From: Acidobacteriota bacterium
GTDB lineage: Bacteria > Acidobacteriota > Blastocatellia > Pyrinomonadales > Pyrinomonadaceae
Direction: 5' to 3'
Length of the DNA: 64,000 nucleotides
Assembly: GCA_018269005.1 (NCBI GenBank)
Contig: JAFDVK010000032.1
Span: forward strand, 1 to 64,000
The notes under the pieces were generated by a model. The model made no database searches and was not told the origin of the DNA. It saw only the letters and a program-made list of their open reading frames with translations. Of the stretch, positions 27,561-34,802 are shown piece by piece. The translations under genes and the position numbers were made by a program. The number at the start of each line of letters is the position of its first letter. Positions within the stretch are counted from its first letter, which is position 1.

Positions 27561-28538
27561 ATGGTAAAAGTGATATTTTGCGTACTCGTTCTTGCGGCTG
27601 TGGCCATTCTTAGCGGGACACCTTGCAAAGCACAGAACGGAGATCATCCATTTGGCTTTTCGGTAAGTGAACTACAAAAAAAGGAAATCAGCGAACGGCT
27701 TGTTCTCGCCTCGACATATATTCGGACAAAGAACTGGGCGAAGCTTTACAACCTAAAGTGGAACGATCCAGACCAACGCCTTAGCAAAATGGCATTTGTC
27801 GCTGAGATGAACGTTGAGCCTCCAGAGCCCGACAAGGTTCGAATGTTTGTAAGCTTTCAACCGACCGGTTATATCGGCATTGCAGACCAAAAGAACAACG
27901 AAAACATCATGGTAGTTGGCTGCATGGTTGTCATCGAACACGGTAAAATGCGCTCGTACCGAGCTTCCGTCGATATTGGTCGGCGCGGTTCCTCAGAGTG
28001 GTTGCTCCTCGGTCTCCCCATCCTTAACCCAAACTATTTGGCTGGCGGTCCCGAACTGTGTCCTCAAATGAAACCTCATATTTTTTTAAGCACTCCATGG
28101 GAAAATCCGAACGAGGAACAGGTCGCGATCCAGAAACGCCTTGACGAGATGTTCCTGCTTCTACGAGCTGAGAAGTATGAAGAAGTGTATAAATTCTTGA
28201 CCGGTGGAAACGTCGGAAGCAAAAAGGAGTTTGTATCGCGTCTTCGAAAAGACGCAGCGGGCGTGGCGGTAGGGAAGAAGGATTGGTATATAGAGGAAAA
28301 TTTTAAACTCGATGGGTACTTCGTTTTCCGAGATGAGCGAAAGCACGAAGTCGTATTTCTAGACGGCTGCCTTACCGTGCGTACAGGTGACGGTATCAAA
28401 TCATATTCCGGAGCAGTCAGAGCCCGCCGCAAAGGGACTAAGCTTTGGTATTTCGAAACACTCCCGGCCGTAAATCCGAACTATATGTCATCAACGGGGC
28501 CTGTTCCATGTACTGCATCAGAAAACGACAAGAAATGA
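27561..28538 (+). CDS. Secreted protein with an internally duplicated domain, function unknown
   Basis: A 325-residue protein starting MVKVIFCVLVLAAVAILSG, a Sec signal peptide probably cleaved near CKAQ. The ATG at 27561 has GGTGGAGG seven bases upstream; a longer frame from 27483 lacks a signal peptide at its start. The mature part consists of two related halves of about 130 residues. Each begins with a KRL/ERL helix and ends with a GC-(M/L)-V motif, (R/K)SY, then LP-x-(L/V)-NPNY and a late Cys-Pro/Cys-Thr. The second half has diverged. It abuts an RHS relic, so it may be cargo or an immunity remnant; that is inference only. Confidence 0.65.
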   Translation: MVKVIFCVLVLAAVAILSGTPCKAQNGDHPFGFSVSELQKKEISERLVLASTYIRTKNWAKLYNLKWNDPDQRLSKMAFVAEMNVEPPEPDKVRMFVSFQPTGYIGIADQKNNENIMVVGCMVVIEHGKMRSYRASVDIGRRGSSEWLLLGLPILNPNYLAGGPELCPQMKPHIFLSTPWENPNEEQVAIQKRLDEMFLLLRAEKYEEVYKFLTGGNVGSKKEFVSRLRKDAAGVAVGKKDWYIEENFKLDGYFVFRDERKHEVVFLDGCLTVRTGDGIKSYSGAVRARRKGTKLWYFETLPAVNPNYMSSTGPVPCTASENDKK

Positions 28539-28761
28539 GATCGTGCCTTCGGCGGGTAAAACAACCGTTTTTGTGTACGACGCATCTGGTAAGCTGGTGG
28601 CAGAATACTCGACCAATGTTGTTTCCGTGCAAGATGCGAAAGTGGGTTACCTGACGGCGGATCATCTTGGCAGCCCTAGAATCAACACCGACGCAACCGG
28701 CGCCGTCATCGCCCGCCACGACTATATGCCCTTCGGAGAGGAGATCGGCACCACCGGCTAA
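28531..28761 (+). pseudogene. RHS-repeat C-terminal core fragment
   Basis: Frame 1 encodes TTVFVYDASGKLVAEYS, then YLTADHLGSPRINTDATG and HDYMPFGEEIG, ending in TAA. This is the conserved end of RHS/YD-repeat shells just before the variable tip (normally DHLGSxR...). Only about 75 residues remain and no start or upstream repeats exist. Its 5' edge overlaps the stop of the preceding intact gene, so the upstream core was lost by deletion or recombination. Confidence 0.8.
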
Positions 28762-28776
28762 ACCAGAGAGGAAACC

Positions 28777-29310
28777 ATGAATAGGAGCTTTTTGTCAGTA
28801 ATCGTCGGCACAATCTTACTTTGCTTATTTTCGAGCAATGCCGTGAATGCGCAGAAAACTCGCAATTACGTTGCGGACGGCGTGGTTATTGCTTTTCAGA
28901 AAAACAACCGATGCCCGTCTTGCAGAGGATCAATGAGCATTGGGGTTCAGATCGAGAACTGGATTGTACGCGTTGATAAGTGGTACGACGAACGGTTTGT
29001 GGGCCATTCGTTCATACTTGTTGAATATCAGATCTACGACCGCAGTTTAAGTGATGTCGAGATAGATTCCGAATTGAGATTTGCTCTTCGGGAGAGGAAG
29101 GAGTATGAAACGAACCGAGACTGTGTCGGAAACATTACCTATAAAGAAGGCGAGAAGTACTTTCTGCGGCCTGCCGAGTTCACCGACTATGTGTCGACCG
29201 AACCGGGACGACGCGAAAGCATTCCTCCTGACCTCAAGCAACTTCCGTGCTTCATTGTCGATACTCTGCCTACACCAGTTACCAAAACAACGCCGGATGC
29301 AAAGAATTGA
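28777..29310 (+). CDS. Small secreted protein of unknown function
   Basis: A 177-residue protein with a Sec signal peptide (about 1-25, ending SNAVNAQ). A CPSC motif follows at about residue 47 in NNRCPSCRGSM, with two more cysteines later (NRDC, LPC), suggesting disulfides. The ATG has GAGAGG upstream. It lies 15 bases after an RHS C-terminal fragment and 21 bases before another RHS relic, in the same reading frame as both. Its position in an RHS graveyard suggests a former tip-associated or immunity gene. No family recognised. Confidence 0.6.
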   Translation: MNRSFLSVIVGTILLCLFSSNAVNAQKTRNYVADGVVIAFQKNNRCPSCRGSMSIGVQIENWIVRVDKWYDERFVGHSFILVEYQIYDRSLSDVEIDSELRFALRERKEYETNRDCVGNITYKEGEKYFLRPAEFTDYVSTEPGRRESIPPDLKQLPCFIVDTLPTPVTKTTPDAKN

Positions 29311-29331
29311 CGATGACATGTTTCGACAACG

Positions 29332-29550
29332 GAATACACGAGTTTTGACATCTTAGGGAGAGTGTTGGCGGCGAAGCAGACAACCGAAGGCGGCGATGCG
29401 GCGGGCTATTCGACGGGCTAGACTTACAACCTGTCGGGGGCGTTGATCGAAGAGACGTATCCGAGCGGCCGCAAGGTGAAGAACGTGCTCGACAATGACG
29501 GCGAACTCTCGTTGGTGCAGAGTGCTGCCGTCGACAATGGCCTCGCATAG
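29332..29550 (+). pseudogene. RHS-repeat fragment with in-frame stop
   Basis: Frame 1 reads EYTSFDILGRVLAAKQTTEG, an in-frame TAG at 29419-29421 where a Tyr codon (TAT) is expected, then TYNLSGALIEETYPSGRKVK and NVLDNDGELS before TAG at 29548. The YD/RHS spacing (xDxLGR, YNxxGxLxxxTYPSG) is clear. There is no start codon, and repetitive DNA follows, so this is a decayed internal fragment. Confidence 0.75.
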
Positions 29551-29589
29551 CCACGTCGTTTATGGCGTGGTTCGAGAACGGAATCAATC

Positions 29590-29802
29590 GCCCGGAGGCG
29601 GCTTGCCGCATCGCAGTGCGGTCGGGCTCGCCCGACCGCAGGTTTCACAAAGTGGATCTCGGAGGCGGCGTGCCGCCGACAATATTCTGTCGCTCCTACG
29701 GAGCTCCAATCATCTATCTTGCGACGGGTTCCCAGGGTTGCGGCCGATGCGGCCTTACCCTGGGCTATAATCTTTGTCCCCTTTGGGGACTATGTCGGCA
29801 GC
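29590..29802. repeat. Composite palindromic repeat block (copy 2)
   Basis: Same module order as the block at 20486: GGAGGCGGC..., CGCTCCTACGGAGC (around 29690-29704), CCCAGGG[CGGCCG...CGGCC]CCCTGGG (29731-29764) and GTCCCC/GGGGAC (29776-29790). Several overlapping open frames cross it but reflect repeat composition. The gap 29551-30603 has no supported gene. Confidence 0.7.
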
Positions 29803-30066
29803 TTTTCGCAACACCTGGGGATCTATGATCCACGAACCCCGACCGCACTGCGTTACGGCAAGCCGCCTCCGAGATCGTCTGTGGTTCTGGCGTTCTACAA
29901 ACGTTCGGCTCCTCCGGAGCCAAGAAGGTTTTGTCCCCGTAGGGGACACGTGAATGTAGCCCAGGGTAAGGCCGTCTCGGCCGCAACCTTGGGAAGAGGC
30001 CGTAAAATAATTCTTGGAGCTCCGTTAGGAGCGACAGAGGGATTTGTCGGCGGCAAGCCGCCTCCT
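29803..30066. repeat. Composite palindromic repeat block (copy 3, inverted)
   Basis: The same modules in reverse order and orientation: ...CCTGGGGATCTATGATCC..., GGCTCC/GGAGCC (29907-29921), GTCCCC/GGGGAC (29933-29947), CCCAGGG (29960-29966) with GGCCG inside, GAGCTCC/GGAGC (30017-30032) and GGCGGCAAGCCGCC (30048-30062). With copy 2 it forms a large imperfect inverted repeat of about 470 bp. Confidence 0.65.
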
Positions 30067-30132
30067 CGGAATTCATTTTCCGTCGAAACAAAGCTTGAAC
30101 AAGGTGATTCGAAAAAGAATCAAAAGCACCTC

Positions 30133-30197
30133 TTGACACGCGTGATATACTCGTAGAGACGGTGTAAACATATGTTTTACCCCCTGATCTTTGACAA
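30133..30197 (+). promoter_or_regulatory. Promoter-like box, dyad and boxA-like motif (copy B)
   Basis: TTGACA (30133-30138), a 12-bp perfect palindrome AAACATATGTTT (30166-30177, near-palindromic out to GTAAA/TTTAC) and TGATCTTTGACAA (30185-30197). Spacing from TTGACA to TGATC is 52 bases, against 51 at 3199-3262. The palindrome bases differ but the fold is kept. Confidence 0.45.
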
Positions 30198-30240
30198 TAG
30201 TGACAAAAATTGTGACCGCTGCCTCGAAAAACGCCGATTT

Positions 30241-30287
30241 TTGTTCCGTTTTGTTCCGCTTGTTCCGCCACGCGCGGAACGGAACAA
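30241..30287. repeat. Iterated TTGTTCCG words with hairpin
   Basis: TTGTTCCG at 30241, 30251 and 30260, with inverted CGGAAC at 30275-30280 and CGGAACAA at 30280-30287. GTTCCGC and GCGGAAC form a hairpin around CACGC. It is the counterpart of the TGGGACA iterations downstream of element copy A. Confidence 0.5.
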
Positions 30288-30301
30288 ACATCGGGAAAAT
30301 T

Positions 30302-30339
30302 GTGAGTGGTGAATGGTGAATGGTGAATTACCCACTCAC
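30302..30339. repeat. TGGTGAA heptamer tract inside a hairpin
   Basis: TGGTGAA three times in tandem (30307-30327), flanked by GTGAGTGG (30302-30309) and its complement CCACTCAC (30332-30339). Confidence 0.55.
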
Positions 30340-30356
30340 AACTCACTGACAAGAGT

Positions 30357-30590
30357 GCCCTTACTAACGTGCGGGCTTCTGCAATGCTGACCGCCAGCTC
30401 ACGCAGGCGGTACTGACAGGGACTGACCGCCCGCTGATGCAGGCGGTTTGACAAGAGATGCAGGCGATACTGACATCGGGTGTGCCCTTACTGCTGTGCG
30501 GGCTTCTGCAATGCTGACCGCCCGCTGACGCAGGCGGTACTGACAAGACCACTGACCGCCCGCTCACGCAGGCGGTTCTGACAAGAAATG
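30357..30590. repeat. Repeats with ACCGCC/GGCGGT hairpins
   Basis: Four copies of GACCGCC-N-GCT-N-A-N-GCAGGCGGT (30389, 30425, 30516 and 30554), each an ACCGCC/GGCGGT hairpin followed by a TGACA-like end. Two larger units open with GCCCTTACT...GTGCGGGCTTCTGCAATGC (30357 and 30484), a relative of the GCCTTACTGCGTGCGGC words at 20783 and 20826. The array ends right at the ssb stop codon. Confidence 0.7.
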
Positions 30591-30603
30591 CGAAGAAAGG
30601 TGC

Positions 30604-31074
30604 TTAGAACGGGATGTCGTCGTCGGCAGGGGTCGCGGATGAAGCAGGAGCGGCTCCGGCACCTGACGAAGCGGACGAGCCGCCGCCGGTGTACTGCGGT
30701 TGATGATCTTCTTCGGATGGCCCGCCGGAATATTCGCCGCCGCTGCCGCGTGAGCCGATGAACTGCATGTCGGTCGCCTGAACGTCGAGCGTGTATCGGT
30801 TGTTGTTGTCACGGTCGGTCCATTCCTCGATCCGAAGACGACCTTCGATATAAACGGAGGAGCCTTTGGTCAAATATTTGGCTGCATTTTCGGCCTGTTG
30901 GCGCCAAAGAGTGATCTTGAACCAGGTCGTCGCATCCTGCAATTCGCCGGACTTGTCGCGTCTCTTTTCGTTGGTGGCCATCGTAAAACTGCAGACGGCA
31001 ACGCCTTGTGGGGTGTAGCGAAGATCCGGGTCTTTGCCCAGGTTTCCAACGATGGTGATCTTGTTGAATGACAT
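30604..31074 (-). CDS. ssb: Single-stranded DNA-binding protein
   Basis: A 156-residue SSB. The N-terminal OB-fold (MSFNKITIVGNLGKDPDLRY ... WFKITLWRQQAENAAKYL, VYIEGRLR) occupies about 1-110. A Gly/Ser/Ala-rich disordered linker leads to the acidic tip DDDIPF, which recruits repair and replication partners such as RecO. ATG with GAGG seven bases upstream and a good promoter at 31117-31144. It is transcribed toward the repeat-rich region. Confidence 0.97.
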   Translation of the reverse strand: MSFNKITIVGNLGKDPDLRYTPQGVAVCSFTMATNEKRRDKSGELQDATTWFKITLWRQQAENAAKYLTKGSSVYIEGRLRIEEWTDRDNNNRYTLDVQATDMQFIGSRGSGGEYSGGPSEEDHQPQYTGGGSSASSGAGAAPASSATPADDDIPF

Positions 31075-31116
31075 TCAGAATCCTCAGTGTAGATATTTTT
31101 TCGAACTATTCGCACA

Positions 31117-31144
31117 AGTATAGCTTCAAATACTTCACGGTCAA
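31117..31144 (-). promoter_or_regulatory. Promoter of ssb
   Basis: On the minus strand TTGACC (31139-31144) and TATACT (31117-31122) are 16 bases apart, about 43 bases before the ssb start. Confidence 0.55.
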
Positions 31145-31201
31145 AGAGCACGTGCTAAAATTGACCTTTTGCCCGCAAGGGCCTGTTTGTTTCGCTGGCA
31201 A

Positions 31202-32299
31202 ATGAGACTCCTCTCGATCATCATCTTATGCTCTGTCGTGCTGATCGCCGCTATCGCGGTGCCTTCTCAAGCGACGAATGCGCCGGCAAAGCCGGAGGCA
31301 TCCAATGCCGTGAACTGTTGGACCTATTCGGACGCAGATGTCTTTTTTCGATCGATCTCGGCTGATGACAAGGCGGCCTATGTCACAACGGATAAAGGCA
31401 GCGTGATCGCGGTCGGTGCCGCGAACGGGGAACGACTCTGGAGAGCCGACTTCGGCGGTGAAGTGGTTTCCAATATCGCGGTCGGACCCGACAGGATCGC
31501 GATCGCCACGCGGCCTGCAGACTCAAGCGATACGGCAAAGACCGCAACTCTGCGGGTACTCAGCAAGGAAACCGGAATTCTCGTCTGGAAAGCGGAAATC
31601 GACGGAGCAGGCGAGATCTTTCTCAAAACGGCGCCGGACACGATAGTTGCGGCCGCGAGCAGCGGCGAGGTTTCGGCCTTTGACCTTACGTCGGGAGCCT
31701 TGAAATGGAAGCTGACGTTCGCGGGCGGCCTCTCGACGGCTCCGGCTTTCGGCGATCCGCTTCTTGCATTTGCTACCGGTGACAGCCGCTTGGTCGGCGT
31801 CACGTTGACAGGCGGTGAATCACGGTTTTCGATCGAGCTTAAGCGGCAGGCTAAGACGCTTGTTTTTGATGACAACGAGATCTACGCCGGTGATTCCAGG
31901 GGCGAGGTGATGCGTCTTGAAGCGGCCAACGGCTCCGATCCGAAGTGGAAGTATCGCGCAGGTGCACAGATCGGAAGGTTGATAGAGCACGACGGCGATC
32001 TGCTCGCAGCATCATTCGATAACTTTTTATATTCCATTGACCGAGCGTCGGGGCGTGTCAACTGGAAACTCAGGCTTCCGGCTCGCGTGCTCGGTGCCGC
32101 AGCTATGGACGCTAAGCGCCTGTTCGTCCTTGTTGAGAACGGCAAGATCGCCATGGTCGTGTCCGCAGACACCGGCAGGATCGAATCACAGGTCGATCTT
32201 GGCGAAGCACCGATCGCGACAGCTGCCGACGGATCGCACACATTTGTGCTTTCGCCGGTCAGCCTTTCGGCCTATGGCAGCGGGCAGTGCGCAAAGTAA
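31202..32299 (+). CDS. Secreted PQQ-like beta-propeller protein (BamB-like)
   Basis: A 365-residue protein. From the ATG at 31202 it begins MRLLSIIILCSVVLIAAI, a signal peptide, whereas a TTG at 31169 would bury it. The rest is repeating PQQ/BamB-type blades with AANGERLWRADFGG, KETGILVWKAEI, TSGALKWKLTF and ASGRVNWKLRL. Such propellers act as scaffolds (for example BamB in outer-membrane protein assembly) or bind PQQ; no dehydrogenase domain is present, so a scaffold role is more likely. It is divergent from ssb and followed by a strong hairpin. Confidence 0.8.
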   Translation: MRLLSIIILCSVVLIAAIAVPSQATNAPAKPEASNAVNCWTYSDADVFFRSISADDKAAYVTTDKGSVIAVGAANGERLWRADFGGEVVSNIAVGPDRIAIATRPADSSDTAKTATLRVLSKETGILVWKAEIDGAGEIFLKTAPDTIVAAASSGEVSAFDLTSGALKWKLTFAGGLSTAPAFGDPLLAFATGDSRLVGVTLTGGESRFSIELKRQAKTLVFDDNEIYAGDSRGEVMRLEAANGSDPKWKYRAGAQIGRLIEHDGDLLAASFDNFLYSIDRASGRVNWKLRLPARVLGAAAMDAKRLFVLVENGKIAMVVSADTGRIESQVDLGEAPIATAADGSHTFVLSPVSLSAYGSGQCAK

Positions 32300-32300
32300 A

Positions 32301-32331
32301 AAGGCATCGCGGCCGATTGCCGGGATGCCTT
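32301..32331. terminator. Terminator hairpin after the beta-propeller gene
   Basis: AAGGCATC (32301-32308) and GATGCCTT (32324-32331) with an inner CGGC/GCCG stem, right after the stop codon. It faces the convergent DUF465-like gene and may serve both. Confidence 0.6.
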
Positions 32332-32364
32332 AGAACTTAACGTTAGGGCGTCAATATCATCGTC

Positions 32365-32619
32365 TTAATGCCCTGCTTGTGCGTGATGCATCATTGCATA
32401 AATTTCGTCTTTGATAGCGAGTTTCTGCCTCTTCAAGGCAGTTTCTTCCAATTGTTCTTCGTCGGACGGAAAACTGAGATGCTGTAGTTCACTAAGGCGT
32501 TTTTCGTGCTCTTCGTGTTGATGAACGAGTTCGCGAAATTCCTGATTGTTCTTCAGCAATTCGTCGCGGACAGGGTCCGCTGCTGACATATCCATAGCGT
32601 GTTTGTCCTCACTTTTCAA
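32365..32619 (-). CDS. DUF465 (YdcH-like) small protein
   Basis: An 84-residue helical protein with the DUF465 pattern: FRELVHQHEEHEKRLSELQ, then SDEEQLEETALKRQKLAIKD, forming a short antiparallel coiled coil. Function unknown in the family. An internal Met at about residue 9 is another possible start. It lies between two convergent or isolated units with no clear partner. Confidence 0.75.
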   Translation of the reverse strand: MKSEDKHAMDMSAADPVRDELLKNNQEFRELVHQHEEHEKRLSELQHLSFPSDEEQLEETALKRQKLAIKDEIYAMMHHAQAGH

Positions 32620-32703
32620 TGGTCTAAAGCCCTAGTCCGGGCCATTAGCACTCTTGGCGTCGGGCTTAACCTGATGTTAGCTCAACCGCGTGTCCGAAGC
32701 AAG

Positions 32704-32733
32704 TAAAAAAACATTTAGTCATCAGAGACTAAA
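32704..32733 (-). terminator. Rho-independent terminator of the tsaB-rimI unit
   Basis: On the minus strand TTTAGTC and GACTAAA form a 7-bp stem with a 6-base loop, followed by TGTTTTTTT. The stem includes the rimI stop codon. Confidence 0.75.
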
Positions 32734-33196
32734 GCGTGCGGCTCATCAAATATCCGTCCTCCGGCGGCGAGTGATAAAGCCCCTTACGTAAATGCTGGAT
32801 GACAAAGGAGTTGTGGGTATAAAAAGCGATCGCCTTTTCATTTGACACACGGACCTCAAGCCATATTCGACGGGCGCCTGCCTCTCTGCAACGCTCGAAG
32901 AATGCATCAAAAAGGAGCTGTCCATTCCCTCTTCGCTGATGAGTTGGCGAAACGGCAATATTGTAGATCTCGGCATCGATACCAACCGCGTCAGCAGCCG
33001 TTATCAGGCGTCCGACAATGAATCCGACCGTGTGATTGGCGTCCGCCTCAAGCCTAAGCATTATTGCGTTCTTTGCCTTGATCTCGGAGAGATAGTCGTG
33101 CGCGGCCCAATGGCTCAAACCAGTCTCGGTGCCGAGTTCGATCAACGCGGCAATGTGAGCGGCTTCAACGGGGCGAATTCTGCGAGGGTTAGGCAT
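32729..33196 (-). CDS. rimI: Ribosomal protein S18-alanine N-acetyltransferase-like (RimI, GNAT)
   Basis: A 155-residue GNAT acetyltransferase. It has IYNIAVSPTHQRRGNGQLL (acetyl-CoA binding), IWLEVRVSNEKAIAFYTHNSF and a C-terminal YHSPPEDGYLMSR, all typical of RimI. It follows tsaB with an 8-bp overlap, the classical tsaB-rimI pairing. The acetyl-CoA loop reads Q-R-R-G-N-G, close to the Q/R-x-x-G-x-G/A consensus. Confidence 0.9.
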   Translation of the reverse strand: MPNPRRIRPVEAAHIAALIELGTETGLSHWAAHDYLSEIKAKNAIMLRLEADANHTVGFIVGRLITAADAVGIDAEIYNIAVSPTHQRRGNGQLLFDAFFERCREAGARRIWLEVRVSNEKAIAFYTHNSFVIQHLRKGLYHSPPEDGYLMSRTL

Positions 33197-33815
33197 TTAC
33201 CGGTTTTGATAAAAAGATCGGTTCAGCTTCCGTGATCCGCGGATCGTCGGCGGCGCCCAGAAGCTGCTCGGCAAGGTTCTCGATCATTATCACATTTTGG
33301 CCGTACGACACTTCGCTTCCCTTGGCTACGACGAAATGGTCGATCGGAGCCTCGACATCTTCCGGATCAAGCCTCGCTGTCGAAGCATGCACAACTGCCG
33401 GACGGATACTGACGATCGAGTCGGCGGAAACTTTGAAGATCTGAGAGGCGGTCGAGCCGCGTCCGACGGGCACGGACGCACAGACGACGCCTTCAGCTGC
33501 GAACGCCAGCGTCGGGAGCAGCGGAAGCCGAATTACTTTGATCCCAATGGAATTTGCAAGGCCGAGAGCGGTCGCAATACCGATACGGATGCCCGTAAAG
33601 CTGCCCGGCCCAGCTGACACGACGATCTTCCCGATGTCTTTAGGAGAAGCATCGGCATCGCGCAGCAATTCATCGATCTTCGGTAAAAGAAGCTCGGCTT
33701 TTGCGGGTGCTGACGGATCGCCGATAAATGAATGAACGTACCCGTCAATGGCGAACGCCAGGCTGCCGCCCAAAACTCCGGCTTCAATCGATAGTGTCCC
33801 GCCGAGCTTCTTCAT
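33189..33815 (-). CDS. tsaB: tRNA threonylcarbamoyladenosine biosynthesis protein TsaB
   Basis: A 208-residue ASKHA-fold protein, partner of TsaD in making t6A37 on tRNA. The diagnostic motif IVVSAGPGSFTGIRIGIATA is present. The usual N-terminal LAIDTS is replaced by LSIEAG, a noticeable change. The first 32 bases overlap the end of the nucleotidyltransferase-like gene, and rimI overlaps its end by 8 bp, so the three form one unit. Confidence 0.93.
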   Translation of the reverse strand: MKKLGGTLSIEAGVLGGSLAFAIDGYVHSFIGDPSAPAKAELLLPKIDELLRDADASPKDIGKIVVSAGPGSFTGIRIGIATALGLANSIGIKVIRLPLLPTLAFAAEGVVCASVPVGRGSTASQIFKVSADSIVSIRPAVVHASTARLDPEDVEAPIDHFVVAKGSEVSYGQNVIMIENLAEQLLGAADDPRITEAEPIFLSKPVNA

Positions 33816-34698
33816 GCTGCGTCCTATTATACGCTATCGAACTACGTAACGAGGCGAAGCCGCGGCGGCTAAAAGAGCGAAGCTGATAGTGAAGCCTGAG
33901 CTTGGAATCGAAACTCCCGCCGACATCAACGGTCGCGGAGATCGGGTTCGGCGGCGTTCGCTTCTTTAGTTGGATCAAGAACTTTCGCGGGTTGCGAAAA
34001 TGGGCCTTAAGGGGCTCAAGCTTTGTATTTGACGCCCATTCTTTTTCGACGCGCGTCGTGAGCCATTTCGGCAGAGTTTCGGCTGCATCCGCTATCGGTG
34101 TTTCGGAAAGGTCAAGCCCAAAATGCTTCGCGGCAAGTCCGATCGCGCAAACGATCCAACGCCGCCTCTTTGGTTCGACTTCGTCTAGGCATATTCGCCA
34201 GTCAAAATCCTTTGGCCGATTCGCCACCAGGTAGTAAATGTCCCAGAGTTTCTCCCGGTATTGGCCGCCGTCGATCAGCCAATGGACGCAAACGACACGA
34301 AGATGATCTTCTGGGCAAAGAATGCGGATAGTCTCGCCGTCGATGTCGATCGTTTCGCAGCGGTAGAAAAGTGTCTGCCAATCAAGCGAATCGTGGCGTG
34401 AGAATTCATTGTGGAGATCGATGACGAGCTTGCGGCCGGCGGGAGACGTGCGAAGAGACTCGGCACGAGCAAGATCCTTCGCGGAGACCGCTAGATCTGT
34501 GTCGGACGAGATGCGGCTTACGCTCTCGGGATAATATCGAGCGATCGCCCAACCTTTGAAGAGCACCGGCTCGATCCCTTTAGATCGGAAAAGGCGAAAT
34601 GCCTCGACGATCTTCTTCTGTTGGGCCTTGCGGTAAATGGTGCCCCAGCGGTATTCGTCAAAGACCTCGTCTTCGTCTTGTTCGGGATCGTATTGCAT
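33784..34698 (-). CDS. Nucleotidyltransferase family protein (PF14907-like)
   Basis: A 304-residue protein. VLFKGWAIARYYPE followed by SRISSDTDLAV gives the polymerase-beta-like D-x-D active site, and a helical C-terminal domain with WLIDGGQYREKLWDIYYL matches the family called uncharacterised nucleotidyltransferase. Such genes occur in lasso-peptide and HPr-rel-A/PqqD loci. Here it lies 104 bp beyond the PqqD-fusion gene but is separated from it by a strong terminator, so it likely has its own promoter. It overlaps tsaB by 32 bp. The acceptor substrate is unknown. Confidence 0.75.
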   Translation of the reverse strand: MQYDPEQDEDEVFDEYRWGTIYRKAQQKKIVEAFRLFRSKGIEPVLFKGWAIARYYPESVSRISSDTDLAVSAKDLARAESLRTSPAGRKLVIDLHNEFSRHDSLDWQTLFYRCETIDIDGETIRILCPEDHLRVVCVHWLIDGGQYREKLWDIYYLVANRPKDFDWRICLDEVEPKRRRWIVCAIGLAAKHFGLDLSETPIADAAETLPKWLTTRVEKEWASNTKLEPLKAHFRNPRKFLIQLKKRTPPNPISATVDVGGSFDSKLRLHYQLRSFSRRGFASLRSSIAYNRTQHEEARRDTID

Positions 34699-34741
34699 CG
34701 CAGTGCGTCGTCCTCAAGTTAACACGAAACCGGAAATAGCG

Positions 34742-34773
34742 GAAAAGAAAAAGGCGGCTCATTCAAACCGCCT
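34742..34773 (-). terminator. Terminator at the end of the polysaccharide operon
   Basis: On the minus strand AGGCGG and CCGCCT form a stem with a 10-base loop, followed by a T-rich run (34742-34751). It lies 29 bases after the PqqD-fusion stop codon. Confidence 0.8.
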
Positions 34774-34802
34774 CTTCTAATAATTTGCTTCAAATTGCGT
34801 TC

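Noticed and set aside
29719..30454. Long overlapping open frames (145 and 229 residues) on both strands
   Set aside because: They run through repeat blocks 2 and 3 and the heptamer and iterated words; no recognisable protein sequence.
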